Positions 8,902 to 17,705 of a stretch of DNA of 64,000 nt are shown piece after piece (the first letter of the stretch is position 1; the number at the start of each line of letters is the position of its first letter). The translations under genes and the position numbers were made by a program. The notes under the pieces are model-generated. The model ran no database searches. It saw nothing but the letters and a program-made list of their open reading frames with translations, and had not been told where the DNA came from. The DNA comes from Propionigenium maris DSM 9537 (GTDB lineage: Bacteria; Fusobacteriota; Fusobacteriia; Fusobacteriales; Fusobacteriaceae), in the NCBI RefSeq assembly GCF_027925155.1, contig NZ_BSDY01000012.1, positions 41,865 through 105,864 of the forward strand, in the 5' to 3' direction.

Positions 8902-9906
8902 ATGAGTCAGGAGATTGCCAGGGTAACCAGGGGAGGAATCACCGAGTGTATCCTCAGGGGAGATGTTGTAGTGGTGGACTCTAAGGGAAGTATCCTTTAC
9001 TTTCACGGAGACCCCAGAAAGGAAGCCTTTATAAGGTCTGCAGCTAAACCCCTTCAGACACTGGAGGTTTTTAGGAGGGGAGCAGCCGAAAAGTATGGGT
9101 TCAGCAGTGGTGAACTCTCTATCATGTGCGGTTCCCACTATGGAGAGGAGTTTCATACTCAGACTGTAGAGGGTATCTTGAAGAAGATTGGCCTCTCCCA
9201 GGAGGAACTCAAGTGCGGAAAGGTTCACTCTATGAAACCTTCCATAGCCGCTAAACAGCTTAAATCCGGAATAGAGCCCTCTTCACTTTTTTCCTGCTGC
9301 TCTGGAAAGCACAGTGCCATGCTTAGTATCTGTAAAAGTATGGGCTGGGAAAGTGAGGGCTACTACAGGGAGGAGCATCCCGTGCAGCAGGGGATCCTTG
9401 AAACGGTAGCTCACATGAGTGGAATGAAGAAAAGGGATATAAATATAGGCATCGACGGATGCGGAGTCCCTGTGTTTTCTATGCCCATATACAATATGGC
9501 TCTGGCCTATGCTAAGTTTTCTGTGGGAAGGGATCCAGTTTATGGAGAGTGGTCTAGAAAGATTTACGACGCCATGGCCGTGGCTCCTGAGATGCTTGCA
9601 GGTACAAGGGGATTTTGTTCAGACCTTACAAGGTCTGCAGGGGGAAAACTTGTGGCTAAGCTGGGTGCCGATGGTGTCTACTGTATAGGAATAAGGGATC
9701 TTGGAATTGGTATCGCCCTCAAGATAGAATCTGGAGGAGTTCGGTGTATCCCACCAGTTGTAATGGAGATACTAAAGAAGCTTAAGCTCCTGGACAGAGA
9801 GCAGGAGATGGAGCTGACCAGATACAAGGTCCTTCCAAATAAAAACCACTTGGGGGATGAGGTGGGTCAGGTTTTCAGCAGTGTGGATCTCAAACCATAT
9901 TTGTAA
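8902..9906 (+). CDS. L-asparaginase (thermolabile, PF06089 type)
   Basis: A 334-residue enzyme of the rhizobial/thermolabile asparaginase family, which hydrolyses asparagine to aspartate and ammonia and is unrelated to the AnsA/AnsB fold. Family features visible are RSAAKPLQTL near residue 46, MCGSHYGEEFH near 78, and CCSGKHSAMLS near 133, together with GIDGCGVPVFSMP. GGGAGG precedes the ATG. It follows the WYL gene by 12 nt and its end is close to the deacetylase gene. It fits the amino-acid catabolism theme of the window. Confidence 0.9.
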   Translation: MSQEIARVTRGGITECILRGDVVVVDSKGSILYFHGDPRKEAFIRSAAKPLQTLEVFRRGAAEKYGFSSGELSIMCGSHYGEEFHTQTVEGILKKIGLSQEELKCGKVHSMKPSIAAKQLKSGIEPSSLFSCCSGKHSAMLSICKSMGWESEGYYREEHPVQQGILETVAHMSGMKKRDINIGIDGCGVPVFSMPIYNMALAYAKFSVGRDPVYGEWSRKIYDAMAVAPEMLAGTRGFCSDLTRSAGGKLVAKLGADGVYCIGIRDLGIGIALKIESGGVRCIPPVVMEILKKLKLLDREQEMELTRYKVLPNKNHLGDEVGQVFSSVDLKPYL

Positions 9907-9964
9907 AAAAGTGGGAAGGCATCCAAGTCCATTCATTTATGAGGTTGCAGTTCAGGAGGTATCT

Positions 9965-10738
9965 ATGAAGCATTTTCTGCCTATATTTTTTTTACTGAGC
10001 ATCGCTCTTTACGCCAATGGGACAGAGGATCTCTACACCTATGGACGGACTAAGGCTGACAGGCTCTATCAGCTGAAAACTAGGGAAAAATATGTGGTTA
10101 TTACCATAGACGATGGGCCATCCATCCATACTGGAGATATCCTCAGCGTTCTGAAAAAAAACAGGGTTAAAGCAAACTTTTTTCTTGTGGGATCTGAGAT
10201 CGAGTCCTATCCCCATATGGTTAAAAGGATAGCCGATGGTGGACACGAGATAGGTAACCACTCCTATACCCATGGGACCTTTAAGGATATGACTCTTGAG
10301 GATATTTATAACGATGAGATCCTTGCCTTTAATGATCTCCTGAAAAAAAATGGCGGAATTCCAACCTCCTTGGTGCGCCCACCCTATGGCTATGCCACTC
10401 CTAAGCAGGTAGAGTTTTTAAGGGAAAGGGGGTACCATATTATAAACTGGTCCCTTGATACCTTCGACTGGAGGGATCCTTGGGAGGATTCCCTGAAAAG
10501 AGTCCAGAGATACCATCAGAAAGGAGGAATTCTTCTCCTCCACTCCAATAAAAAAAGCGTCTACCTTCTTCCTGAGATTATAAGAGATCTCAGTGAGAGG
10601 GGCTATACCTTTGTAACTTTAGGGCAGTTCCTCAGGGATAAGGGACACCCGCCTCAAGCACCTGCCAGGGAAGCTTCATCCCTCTGGGAGAGAAGAAGGG
10701 AGTTCTTGAAGGGGAGCATAAAAAAAGAAGAATTGTAG
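9965..10738 (+). CDS. exported polysaccharide deacetylase
   Basis: A 257-residue NodB-fold deacetylase. A signal peptide is visible (MKHFLPIFFLLSIALYANG), so it is exported. Catalytic motifs are ITIDDGPS with Asp49/Asp50, the metal site His99-x-x-x-His103 in GNHSYTH, RPPYGYATP, and LHS near the C-terminal end of the domain. It likely removes acetyl groups from peptidoglycan or another envelope glycan. I start it at 9965 because GGAGG lies 5 nt upstream; a longer frame overlapping the asparaginase gene has no ribosome site. It is the third gene of the plus-strand set. Confidence 0.92.
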   Translation: MKHFLPIFFLLSIALYANGTEDLYTYGRTKADRLYQLKTREKYVVITIDDGPSIHTGDILSVLKKNRVKANFFLVGSEIESYPHMVKRIADGGHEIGNHSYTHGTFKDMTLEDIYNDEILAFNDLLKKNGGIPTSLVRPPYGYATPKQVEFLRERGYHIINWSLDTFDWRDPWEDSLKRVQRYHQKGGILLLHSNKKSVYLLPEIIRDLSERGYTFVTLGQFLRDKGHPPQAPAREASSLWERRREFLKGSIKKEEL

Positions 10739-10800
10739 AGATCGAAGGATGTAAACCCTAAGCTGGAAACTATCCTTACTTACAAATAAGTATTAAAACA

Positions 10801-10827
10801 AAAAAGTCCCCTCAGGGACTTTTTTTA
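10801..10827. terminator. bidirectional terminator, deacetylase / EamA genes
   Basis: AAAGTCCC-CTCA-GGGACTTT with A and T tracts on either side lies between two convergent genes and overlaps the stop of the minus-strand transporter gene. Confidence 0.9.
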
Positions 10828-11691
10828 TTTAGCTACTACTCTATTGGTGATATAGAAGTTTATAAGGGCTGCTCCCATTATAAATACTCCTCCAAAGATA
10901 CTGTAGATGTCCGGTATCTCCCCCAGAACGACTCCACCTATTAGAGCTGAAAAGATTATACTCAGGTATTGATAGATGGAAACTTCATTTGCCGGGGCAT
11001 ACTTGTAGGCATAGGATATAGCCACCTGTCCTACAGTGGCAAAGACTCCACTCCCTATAAGAAAGATTAACTGCTTCATATCTGGCACTACAAAACCTGT
11101 AACCATCATTGGGGGAAACATGAATACAAAGGAGATCACTGCAAACCAGAAAACTATTGTATTGGGTTCCTCCATTGTCCTAAGGTATCTTATAAGGGTA
11201 TAGGCTCCTCCTGCAAATACCGCCGATATAAATCCTATTAGAGCAGGGTAGATCTCCACATTAAAGGTGGGCTTTATTACAAGGACTGCCCCTGTAAACA
11301 CCATAAGTAGAGGTATAATCTGTATCCTATGAAACTTCTCCTTTAGGAAGATGCAGGCAAATATCATTACAAAGAAGGGTGACAGCTTATTTAGCATATT
11401 GGAATCTGCCAGGGGAAGATTACTTATGGCATAGAAGAAACAGGTTGCTCCTGTAAGTCCCACAATACTTCTGTAAAATATAAACTTTGCACTTCTCTTT
11501 GACTTAGGCATAACCGAGATTCCCATTCTGCTCATGCTTACTAAGACTACAAGGGCATTTACAATATTTCTGAAAAATAACTTCTGAAATGTTGATACAT
11601 CGGTTCCCACCATCTTTACACAGGCTGCCATGAGAGCCATCCCCAGAGCTGACACACACATATACACAGCTCCTCTAAACTTATTATCCAT
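10825..11691 (-). CDS. EamA/DMT family transporter
   Basis: A 288-residue inner-membrane protein with about ten hydrophobic helices arranged as two EamA repeats (about residues 5-140 and 150-285). Each repeat shows the expected late segments (ADSNMLNKLSPFFVMIFA in the first, ANEVSIYQYLSIIFSALIGG in the second). Members export amino acids or other metabolites, but the substrate cannot be read from sequence. AAGGAG precedes the ATG. Monocistronic. Confidence 0.9.
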   Translation of the reverse strand: MDNKFRGAVYMCVSALGMALMAACVKMVGTDVSTFQKLFFRNIVNALVVLVSMSRMGISVMPKSKRSAKFIFYRSIVGLTGATCFFYAISNLPLADSNMLNKLSPFFVMIFACIFLKEKFHRIQIIPLLMVFTGAVLVIKPTFNVEIYPALIGFISAVFAGGAYTLIRYLRTMEEPNTIVFWFAVISFVFMFPPMMVTGFVVPDMKQLIFLIGSGVFATVGQVAISYAYKYAPANEVSIYQYLSIIFSALIGGVVLGEIPDIYSIFGGVFIMGAALINFYITNRVVAK

Positions 11692-11806
11692 AAAAAAAAC
11701 TCCTTAAATATTATTTTGATCCTGACGATCATTTATCCTGGAATATCATATCATATTTACAGTATAATATCACTATTTCTTTATCAAAAAAGTAAGCTTT
11801 ATAAAG

Positions 11807-11890
11807 GCAGTGTGACGTTGCATCCTGATACCGAGTTAAAACACTCATTAATTCATGGTTTTTTATAAAAAATCTACTTTCCTTAGAAAT
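11807..11890 (-). repeat. intergenic repeat element R3 (subfamily A, diverged)
   Basis: Starts GCAGTGTGACGTTGC followed by ATCCTGATACC and ends CTACTTTCCTTAGAAATA against the citF terminator. The hairpin arms keep pairing on the plus-strand RNA only through two G-U pairs; on the minus strand two pairs are lost. It is the least conserved of the five copies. Confidence 0.7.
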
Positions 11891-11923
11891 AAAAAAGAAG
11901 TGGCGGCCTTAGGCCGCCACTTT
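11891..11923 (-). terminator. citF terminator
   Basis: AAGTGGCGGCC-TTA-GGCCGCCACTT is a perfect 11-bp GC-rich stem, followed on the minus strand by a T-rich tract. It ends the glm-mal-cit gene set. Confidence 0.9.
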
Positions 11924-11930
11924 AATCCTC

Positions 11931-13508
11931 TTACTTTCTCTTTCTTACTACGTCAACAACACTACCGTCTCTGTACTCTACAACAGCTACAATCTTGTCA
12001 TCGTACTCTATATCTCTTGGCTTTCCAGTCATAGCTACAGCCATGTCTCTAAGCTCCTCTATAGTTCTTATTGGAAGGTGAGAATCCTTAAACTTCTCTA
12101 TAAGATCTGTTCTCTTAGGGTTGATTGCTATTCCCCTCTCAGTTACAAGGATATCAACTGTCTCCCCTGGAGTAGTTACAGTGTTTATTCTGTCCTTAAG
12201 TACTGAGATTCTTGAGTTAGCCAGCTGAGATACAATTATACAAAGCTTTGAACCAGCTGCTGTATCACTGTGACCTCCAGATCCACCCATGATTGTACCG
12301 TTAGATCCAGTTGTTACGTTTACATTGAAGTCTGTATCCATCTCTGTAGCACCTAGGATAACTACATCCAGCTTGTTTACCACAGCTCCCTTGTTATCTG
12401 CATTTGCATACATAGAAGCAGACATAGTAATGTGTCCAGGGTTTTCCTTAGCTGACTGGATCGCAGCAAGGTCGAAACACTGTACATCTAGAAGAGATTT
12501 AAATAGCCCCTCCTTATACATATCAACTATGTAACCTGTGATTCCTCCAGAAGCAAAGCTTCCCTTGATATCGTCCTTCTTCATGATGTTTTTCATCTCA
12601 TCAGCCACTGCAAGGGAGATTCCTCCTGCACCGGTCTGGAAACTCATACCGTCCTTCAGGTATCCCGAATCCTTGATGAAGTCTGCTGTAAGCTTTGCTA
12701 TCTTTAGTCCGATTGGGTTCTTTGTGATCTGAGTTGTTCCAGATACTATACCATTTGGATCTCCAATGGCATCTACCTTAAGTACATAGTCGATCTTTGT
12801 CTGGTCTATCTCGATTATAGGGTTAGGGTACTCCACAAGGTTATCTGTAATAGCTACAGTAACTCCCGCTGTTTCAGCATCTGTATGAGCATATCCAAGA
12901 GCACCACAAGCTGATTGTCCCTCTACTCCGTTTATGTTTCCATAGTCATCCGATGTAGGAGCTGCAATAAATGCGATATCTATAGCCAGGTCTCCTGACT
13001 CCATTACTCTGGCTCTTCCTCCGTGAGTATGCATTACTGCTGGCTTAGCTAACTTTCCAGCTGAGATAGCTTCCGCTACCGGTCCTGAAATATATGCTGC
13101 ATAGATTCCAGTTACCACTCCCTCCTCTATATATTTTACAAGGCCCTTGTGGCAAGGGAATATTGAACTGGCTGCAATGGTGATATCCTTATATCCCCTC
13201 TTAGCTATTGAATCCATTACCATATTAAGAACGTAGTCACCATTTCTTAGGTGGTGGTGGAATGATACTACCATTTCGTCCCTTAGAGGAAGCTTGTTCA
13301 GTAGCTCCTCTAGATCCTCGTGTAACTTCTCATCTCCAGGAAGGGTATTTCTAAACTTGATCTCTCTCTTAGACTTTTCTCCCTTTCCAGCAAGATAACC
13401 ATTATAATGCTTTACCTCTCCATATCCTTCTATATAATCAGGAATATCTCTTCCCAGTATATTCATACCTGCTTCCTCCAATTTTATATTAAAAATCCTT
13501 TTCGCCAT
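11931..13508 (-). CDS. citF: citrate/citramalate lyase alpha subunit
   Basis: The 525-residue alpha subunit transfers the acyl-carrier thioester from acetate to the substrate (CoA-transferase half-reaction). Length and the segments AGKLAKPAVMHTHGGRARVM and GSGGHSDTAAGSKLCIIV fit CitF. It follows citE and citD, and upstream lie the glutamate mutase and methylaspartase genes, so the physiological substrate is most probably citramalate. ATG 13508 and an immediately upstream TTG are both possible starts. The ribosome site AAGG sits in the loop of a perfect hairpin (13512-13531). Confidence 0.93.
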   Translation of the reverse strand: MAKRIFNIKLEEAGMNILGRDIPDYIEGYGEVKHYNGYLAGKGEKSKREIKFRNTLPGDEKLHEDLEELLNKLPLRDEMVVSFHHHLRNGDYVLNMVMDSIAKRGYKDITIAASSIFPCHKGLVKYIEEGVVTGIYAAYISGPVAEAISAGKLAKPAVMHTHGGRARVMESGDLAIDIAFIAAPTSDDYGNINGVEGQSACGALGYAHTDAETAGVTVAITDNLVEYPNPIIEIDQTKIDYVLKVDAIGDPNGIVSGTTQITKNPIGLKIAKLTADFIKDSGYLKDGMSFQTGAGGISLAVADEMKNIMKKDDIKGSFASGGITGYIVDMYKEGLFKSLLDVQCFDLAAIQSAKENPGHITMSASMYANADNKGAVVNKLDVVILGATEMDTDFNVNVTTGSNGTIMGGSGGHSDTAAGSKLCIIVSQLANSRISVLKDRINTVTTPGETVDILVTERGIAINPKRTDLIEKFKDSHLPIRTIEELRDMAVAMTGKPRDIEYDDKIVAVVEYRDGSVVDVVRKRK

Positions 13509-13511
13509 CAA

Positions 13512-13531
13512 CTCACTTTCCTTAAAGTGAG
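13512..13531 (-). promoter_or_regulatory. hairpin presenting the citF ribosome site
   Basis: On the minus strand CTCACTTT-AAGG-AAAGTGAG forms a perfect 8-bp stem whose tetraloop is the Shine-Dalgarno core of citF. This could tune citF translation relative to citE and citD; the effect is inferred. Confidence 0.5.
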
Positions 13532-13568
13532 AGGTAGCTACCTTCTACTTCCAGTCCTCTGACTTCTC

Positions 13569-14438
13569 TTAGATCAGACCGATAAGCTTTGCTACATCCA
13601 GTGTATGCTGGGCTCTATTGATTATTGGAAGGTCTACCATCTTACCGTCCAGTGAGAATACTCCCAGTCCTTCCTTTTCTGCCTCTTCCTTGGCATACAT
13701 TACTCTTCTTGCATGGTGGATCTCAGCTTCAGTTGGAGAGTACACCTCGTGAATAGTATCTATCTGTCTAGGGTTGATAGAAAGCTTTCCGCTGAATCCT
13801 AGCTTCTTAGCTTTTTCAGTGTCTGCTCTAAGCCCCTCATAGTCGTTGGTATCTGTAAATGGAGTATCTACAGAAGCTACCTTCAGTGCCTTACAAGCAT
13901 TTACTATCTTGGTTCTCGCATAGAAAAGCTCCTCGGAGTCCTTACTTCTCTTTACTGCTAGGTCTGCTGCAAGGTCCTCTCCTCCAAGAAGTACAGCTTC
14001 ACATCTAGAGCTTACCTTGATTGTCTCATATACAGTTTCCACTCCATATGCAGTTTCCACAAGGGCATGTACCTTTATTGTTCCGGGCTCCATTCCCTCC
14101 TCTTTTTCAATTCTGTCTAGCATTTCATCTAATTCCTTCATATCCTCTGGAGTTGCCTTAGGCAGAAGGATTGCATCTGGCTTTAACCTTGCCATTGCAT
14201 CTATATCATCATGAGCAAATGGTGTAGACATAGGGTTTATTCTGATTACTACCTCCACTCCCTCATAGTCATTTGATTTAAGTGCTTCTCTTATTAGGAT
14301 TCTTGCTGAATCCTTCTCAGTGATTGCCACTGCATCCTCAAGATCCAGTATTACTGAGTCTGCTCCGAATATAGGTGCTGTCTGGAGCATTCCCGGGTTG
14401 TTCCCTGGCATAAATAGCATACTTCTTCTTAGTTTCAA
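13569..14438 (-). CDS. citE: citrate/citramalate lyase beta subunit
   Basis: The beta subunit performs the actual cleavage of the acyl-ACP thioester to acetyl-ACP and a keto acid (pyruvate if the substrate is citramalate). About 289 residues with the CitE/HpcH TIM-barrel signatures RRSMLFMPGNNPGML, DSVILDLEDAV (Mg2+-binding region) and LLGGEDLAADL. A GTG at 14447 is also in frame, but AAGGAAG touches it, while the TTG at 14438 has proper spacing, so I chose TTG. It lies 7-16 nt after citD. Confidence 0.92.
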   Translation of the reverse strand: MKLRRSMLFMPGNNPGMLQTAPIFGADSVILDLEDAVAITEKDSARILIREALKSNDYEGVEVVIRINPMSTPFAHDDIDAMARLKPDAILLPKATPEDMKELDEMLDRIEKEEGMEPGTIKVHALVETAYGVETVYETIKVSSRCEAVLLGGEDLAADLAVKRSKDSEELFYARTKIVNACKALKVASVDTPFTDTNDYEGLRADTEKAKKLGFSGKLSINPRQIDTIHEVYSPTEAEIHHARRVMYAKEEAEKEGLGVFSLDGKMVDLPIINRAQHTLDVAKLIGLI

Positions 14439-14453
14439 ATCTAACACCTTCCT

Positions 14454-14714
14454 TTATAGTCCTCTGCTTACTGCTGCTTCTACTCTGGCTCTTATTGTAT
14501 AATCTAGGGCTCCCTTATCTGTAGCCTTCACTGTGATGGAAGTAACACCCATCTCCTCTAGCTTCTTAGCTATTACCTCTCTTATATCCTCACCAAACTG
14601 GTCCTCTACAATACTTTCAAGGTCTATCTTAATTCCATCCTCACTTGGCATCAGCATGATATAGATATCATTTGACTCTAAAGTTCCTGCCTTTGACGGC
14701 TTGTTTATTGTCAT
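14454..14714 (-). CDS. citD: citrate/citramalate lyase acyl carrier protein (gamma)
   Basis: This small protein (86 residues) carries the 2'-(5''-phosphoribosyl)-3'-dephospho-CoA arm of the lyase complex. The attachment serine lies in KAGTLESNDIYI near the N-terminus, matching the position of the modified serine in known CitD proteins, and DKGALDYTIRARVEAA is conserved at the C-terminal end. I chose ATG 14714 (AAGGA upstream) over a GTG four codons earlier. The genes for attaching the prosthetic group (citC, citX, citG) are not in the window. Confidence 0.92.
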   Translation of the reverse strand: MTINKPSKAGTLESNDIYIMLMPSEDGIKIDLESIVEDQFGEDIREVIAKKLEEMGVTSITVKATDKGALDYTIRARVEAAVSRGL

Positions 14715-14806
14715 CTCTTCCTTCACCTCTTCTGTAAACTTTTCTAAAAGTTTAGCATAAATTTATTCTCTGTGTCCGCTCTTTTTAAACTTTATTTAAA
14801 ATTACG

Positions 14807-14836
14807 AAAAAGGTAGTCGCTATGAACTACCTTTTT
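14807..14836 (-). terminator. terminator-like hairpin between mal and citD
   Basis: AAAAAGGTAGT and ACTACCTTTTT form an 11-bp stem with an 8-nt loop and a T-run, 12 nt beyond the mal stop. The cit genes continue on the same strand 90 nt later, so this probably reduces read-through or marks a separate cit transcript. Confidence 0.8.
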
Positions 14837-14848
14837 CCGAAGTCAAAA

Positions 14849-16090
14849 TTATTTTCTTCTGTTTACAAGTGCCATAACTCTGTTCATCTCGTTGTTTACG
14901 ATCATGAATCCTTCGTCAACACCCATTCCTGGCTTAGCAAGAACCTGAAGTGCTCCACAAGCCATAGCTATGTTAGTAGTTACTTCTGCTGATCTGTTTG
15001 TTTCGTTACAAGTTCCACCTGAGTATGATCCGATTCCCTTTTCGTTACAGTAAAGGATAGCCTCAGCTGTGTTGTTTACTCCTCCTAGGTCTGGAGTTTT
15101 GATCTGTACTACGTGTCCAGCTTTCTTGTCAGCGAATAACTTAATATCCTCTAGTGTGTTACACCACTCGTCTGCAACTAGCTCAACATTGATTCCTCTT
15201 CTGTCGATTTCAGCAGTAAGTGCTGCAAGAGCCTCAACCTGCTTATCTCTGTCCTCTACGTCCATTGGTCCTTCGATTCTTAGAGCGAATGGCTTAGCTG
15301 CTTCCTCTAGAGTTGCGATGTAGTCAGCTTGCTTGTTGATGTCCTGATCAAATGCAAGTCCGATAGTTCCGTATACGTCGATGTGGAAGATTGGTGAGTA
15401 GTTCTCATCTGTTCTTAGAGCGATTACTCTGTCTCTTAGCCACTCTATGTATTCCTTAAGGATAGATCCGTCCTTACCAAGCTTAGTCTCAACGTGGTTA
15501 ATTAGTGCGTGTGGCATTACATCTGCACCCTTTATGATCATCTTATCTGAGTTGTTCTTTCTGTCGTCTCCAGACTGAGTGAAGATAGGTCTCTTAGTTA
15601 CTTCAAGTCCAGTGTTGTACTCTTCCTTGATTACTTCAGCCATAGTTACTTTCTTAGCCTTAGCTACTGCGTCTAGTAACGACTGAGTGATTCCGTATCT
15701 GATTGCAGTGTGTAGTCTCTTACCGTTTACCTGTAGTGCATCAAACTCATCTGCAAGAGCTTTGAATGAATCTAACTCTCTTCCGATTAGCTTTGGAGCG
15801 ATCTCCTTCTCGATTACTGGGATAAAGTCCTTAGCTAGGAATAATGGGTCTCTTCCACCTGCACCAGAGTACTGTACTGCAGCACAGTCTCCAAATGCTA
15901 CCTGACCGTCTTCTAGTACAAGCATTACTGAGATAGACTCTCCTGCTTGTCTGATTGAAGTGAATCCTTCTGTTTTAGCCTCTCCTGTGTAAGTGAATCC
16001 GTCGTTTCCAGCTCCTGCTTTGATTGCTCTTTGATCATCAAAGTAAAATCCTGTTCTTCCTTCTGCGCATACTACATCTACTATTCTCAT
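14849..16090 (-). CDS. mal: methylaspartate ammonia-lyase
   Basis: Converts (2S,3S)-3-methylaspartate to mesaconate and ammonia, step two of the glutamate mutase pathway. The 413-residue length equals the clostridial enzyme family. It is an enolase-superfamily barrel: the N-terminal cap contains FYFDDQRAIKAGAGNDGF, the general base lysine is expected in HVVQIKTPDLGGVNN (about residue 330), and the metal ligands Asp/Glu/Asp lie in FHIDVYG, LRIEGP and LVADEW. It follows glmE after a short spacer with a hairpin. GAGGGGG precedes the ATG. Confidence 0.96.
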   Translation of the reverse strand: MRIVDVVCAEGRTGFYFDDQRAIKAGAGNDGFTYTGEAKTEGFTSIRQAGESISVMLVLEDGQVAFGDCAAVQYSGAGGRDPLFLAKDFIPVIEKEIAPKLIGRELDSFKALADEFDALQVNGKRLHTAIRYGITQSLLDAVAKAKKVTMAEVIKEEYNTGLEVTKRPIFTQSGDDRKNNSDKMIIKGADVMPHALINHVETKLGKDGSILKEYIEWLRDRVIALRTDENYSPIFHIDVYGTIGLAFDQDINKQADYIATLEEAAKPFALRIEGPMDVEDRDKQVEALAALTAEIDRRGINVELVADEWCNTLEDIKLFADKKAGHVVQIKTPDLGGVNNTAEAILYCNEKGIGSYSGGTCNETNRSAEVTTNIAMACGALQVLAKPGMGVDEGFMIVNNEMNRVMALVNRRK

Positions 16091-16154
16091 TCTGAGTCCC
16101 CCTCAAATTTAAATTAATTAATAACCATATTTTAGTGAATTTTTGTATTTTGAT

Positions 16155-16174
16155 GGGAGCCCCTCAAGGCTCCC
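16155..16174 (-). terminator. intercistronic hairpin between glmE and mal
   Basis: GGGAGCC and GGCTCCC form a 7-bp GC-rich stem in the 103-nt gap. The following sequence is only mildly T-rich, so it may be a partial terminator or an RNA-processing or stabilising structure. Confidence 0.5.
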
Positions 16175-16193
16175 TGATTTATATCAATATTTA

Positions 16194-17651
16194 CTATTTT
16201 CCTTCTGGTCTTCCGATAAGCTTTCCTTTTCCTACAGCAAAGATATCGTCTACTGACATTTGGAATCCGATCTCTCTTCCTTCGAAGTCTGCTCTTTCCT
16301 GAAGTGCAGCTCTGTTGAACTCCTTGATCTCGTCAGAGAATGGAAGGTTTCCTACCTCTAGGTATCTGATCTTTCCAGTGTTGTCTCTTGCTGGAAGCAT
16401 CTTTCCTGCGTTGAACATAGAAGGTGCGAATGGGATATCTAGTACTCCCTGCTCGAATGCCTTAACTGTACCTACAGCAAGGTCTCCGTCTCCTAGCTCT
16501 GCTACCTTATCCATTAGACACTTAACTTCTAATTTGATCTGAGCGATCTCAGCGTTTAGCTCATCTGAGTCAGCAAGCTTCTGTCCCTCTAGAAGGTTTA
16601 GTACCATCTTAGTTGTCTTGATTCCCTCTGCGTTAGCTTCCTTTGTAGGGATTCCGATTGCCTCGTGAGGAGTCTTAACGATTACCTTAGTTGCTCCAGC
16701 TAGTGCTGCTGCAGATGCTCCGTTTGAGATTACACCGAATGCCTTAGCTTCATCCTCAGGGAATCCACCCATCCACTGGTGGAATACAGTAGTGATCTCT
16801 ACCTTATCGTATCCCATCTGTGCACAGTACTCTTCAGCTTGCTCCTGCATTGCTCTTACTGCTGCCACGTCCTGTATAAGGTTTCCACACTGTCCGTATC
16901 CAAGTGTGATGTTTCTTACTCCCTGCTCTGCTGCCATTAGACACTCAAGGATCTGAACTACGTTTGACATTGAAGGTGGTACTAGAGTTCCAGTAAGTGG
17001 TCCGAACGGCTCTCTGTTAAGAGAAATCCCCTGCTCCTCATACCATCCAACTAGTCTGTCTACATACTGCCAGTCTTTGATTGTCTTCTCAAGAGAAACT
17101 GATTTAGCGTAAGGAATGTTATAAGAGATTCCTCCTCCCTCGTTTGAAGTGAATCCTGCTGCTGTCATGATCTCAGAAAGTAGTCTTGCATCTGGAGTTC
17201 CGTGTCTAAGCTGTAGTGGAAGGTTTACTGCCTCTACTACCTCTCTACAACCCTTTACTCCGTGGTTTAGACCTGGGAATCCGTTAAGAAGAGATCTTCC
17301 TGCCTTCTTAGATTCCTTGATTCCTCTTTCACACTCTTCATACTTGTTCTGTCTAGTGTATGAATCGATTGTTGATGGAAGAAGGTCTGCTCCACCTTTT
17401 TGATCTAGGAAGTTAAGAAGCTCGATGTGCTCATCTATAAGTGCTACTCCTGCTCTTGGCTGAGCTAGAGTGATTCCTCTCTCCTTAGCGTCGATTAGCT
17501 TCTTTGCAAAGTTCTTGTGATCTGGAAGGTTCTTAAGGTACTCAATAGACTCCTCAAAGTTGATCTCTTTTCCTGTGTGCCACTGTCTAAGCACTTCCTC
17601 TCTTTCTCTAAGGAACTCTTCCTCTGTCCACTTTCTAAACTTAAGATTCAT
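16194..17651 (-). CDS. glmE: methylaspartate (glutamate) mutase epsilon subunit
   Basis: The 485-residue large subunit of coenzyme-B12-dependent glutamate mutase, which rearranges L-glutamate to threo-3-methylaspartate together with the sigma subunit GlmS. The TIM barrel shows family segments [34 protein letters not shown] (the arginine that grips substrate lies in this region), [15 protein letters not shown] and [18 protein letters not shown] sequence near residue 290. GGAGG lies upstream of the ATG. It is third in the glmS-glmL-glmE order. Confidence 0.97.
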   Translation of the reverse strand: MNLKFRKWTEEEFLREREEVLRQWHTGKEINFEESIEYLKNLPDHKNFAKKLIDAKERGITLAQPRAGVALIDEHIELLNFLDQKGGADLLPSTIDSYTRQNKYEECERGIKESKKAGRSLLNGFPGLNHGVKGCREVVEAVNLPLQLRHGTPDARLLSEIMTAAGFTSNEGGGISYNIPYAKSVSLEKTIKDWQYVDRLVGWYEEQGISLNREPFGPLTGTLVPPSMSNVVQILECLMAAEQGVRNITLGYGQCGNLIQDVAAVRAMQEQAEEYCAQMGYDKVEITTVFHQWMGGFPEDEAKAFGVISNGASAAALAGATKVIVKTPHEAIGIPTKEANAEGIKTTKMVLNLLEGQKLADSDELNAEIAQIKLEVKCLMDKVAELGDGDLAVGTVKAFEQGVLDIPFAPSMFNAGKMLPARDNTGKIRYLEVGNLPFSDEIKEFNRAALQERADFEGREIGFQMSVDDIFAVGKGKLIGRPEGK

Positions 17652-17705
17652 TATATGTTATCCTCCTGTTATCTTTTAAATAATTTTCTCTGATAGTTTT
17701 ATAAT

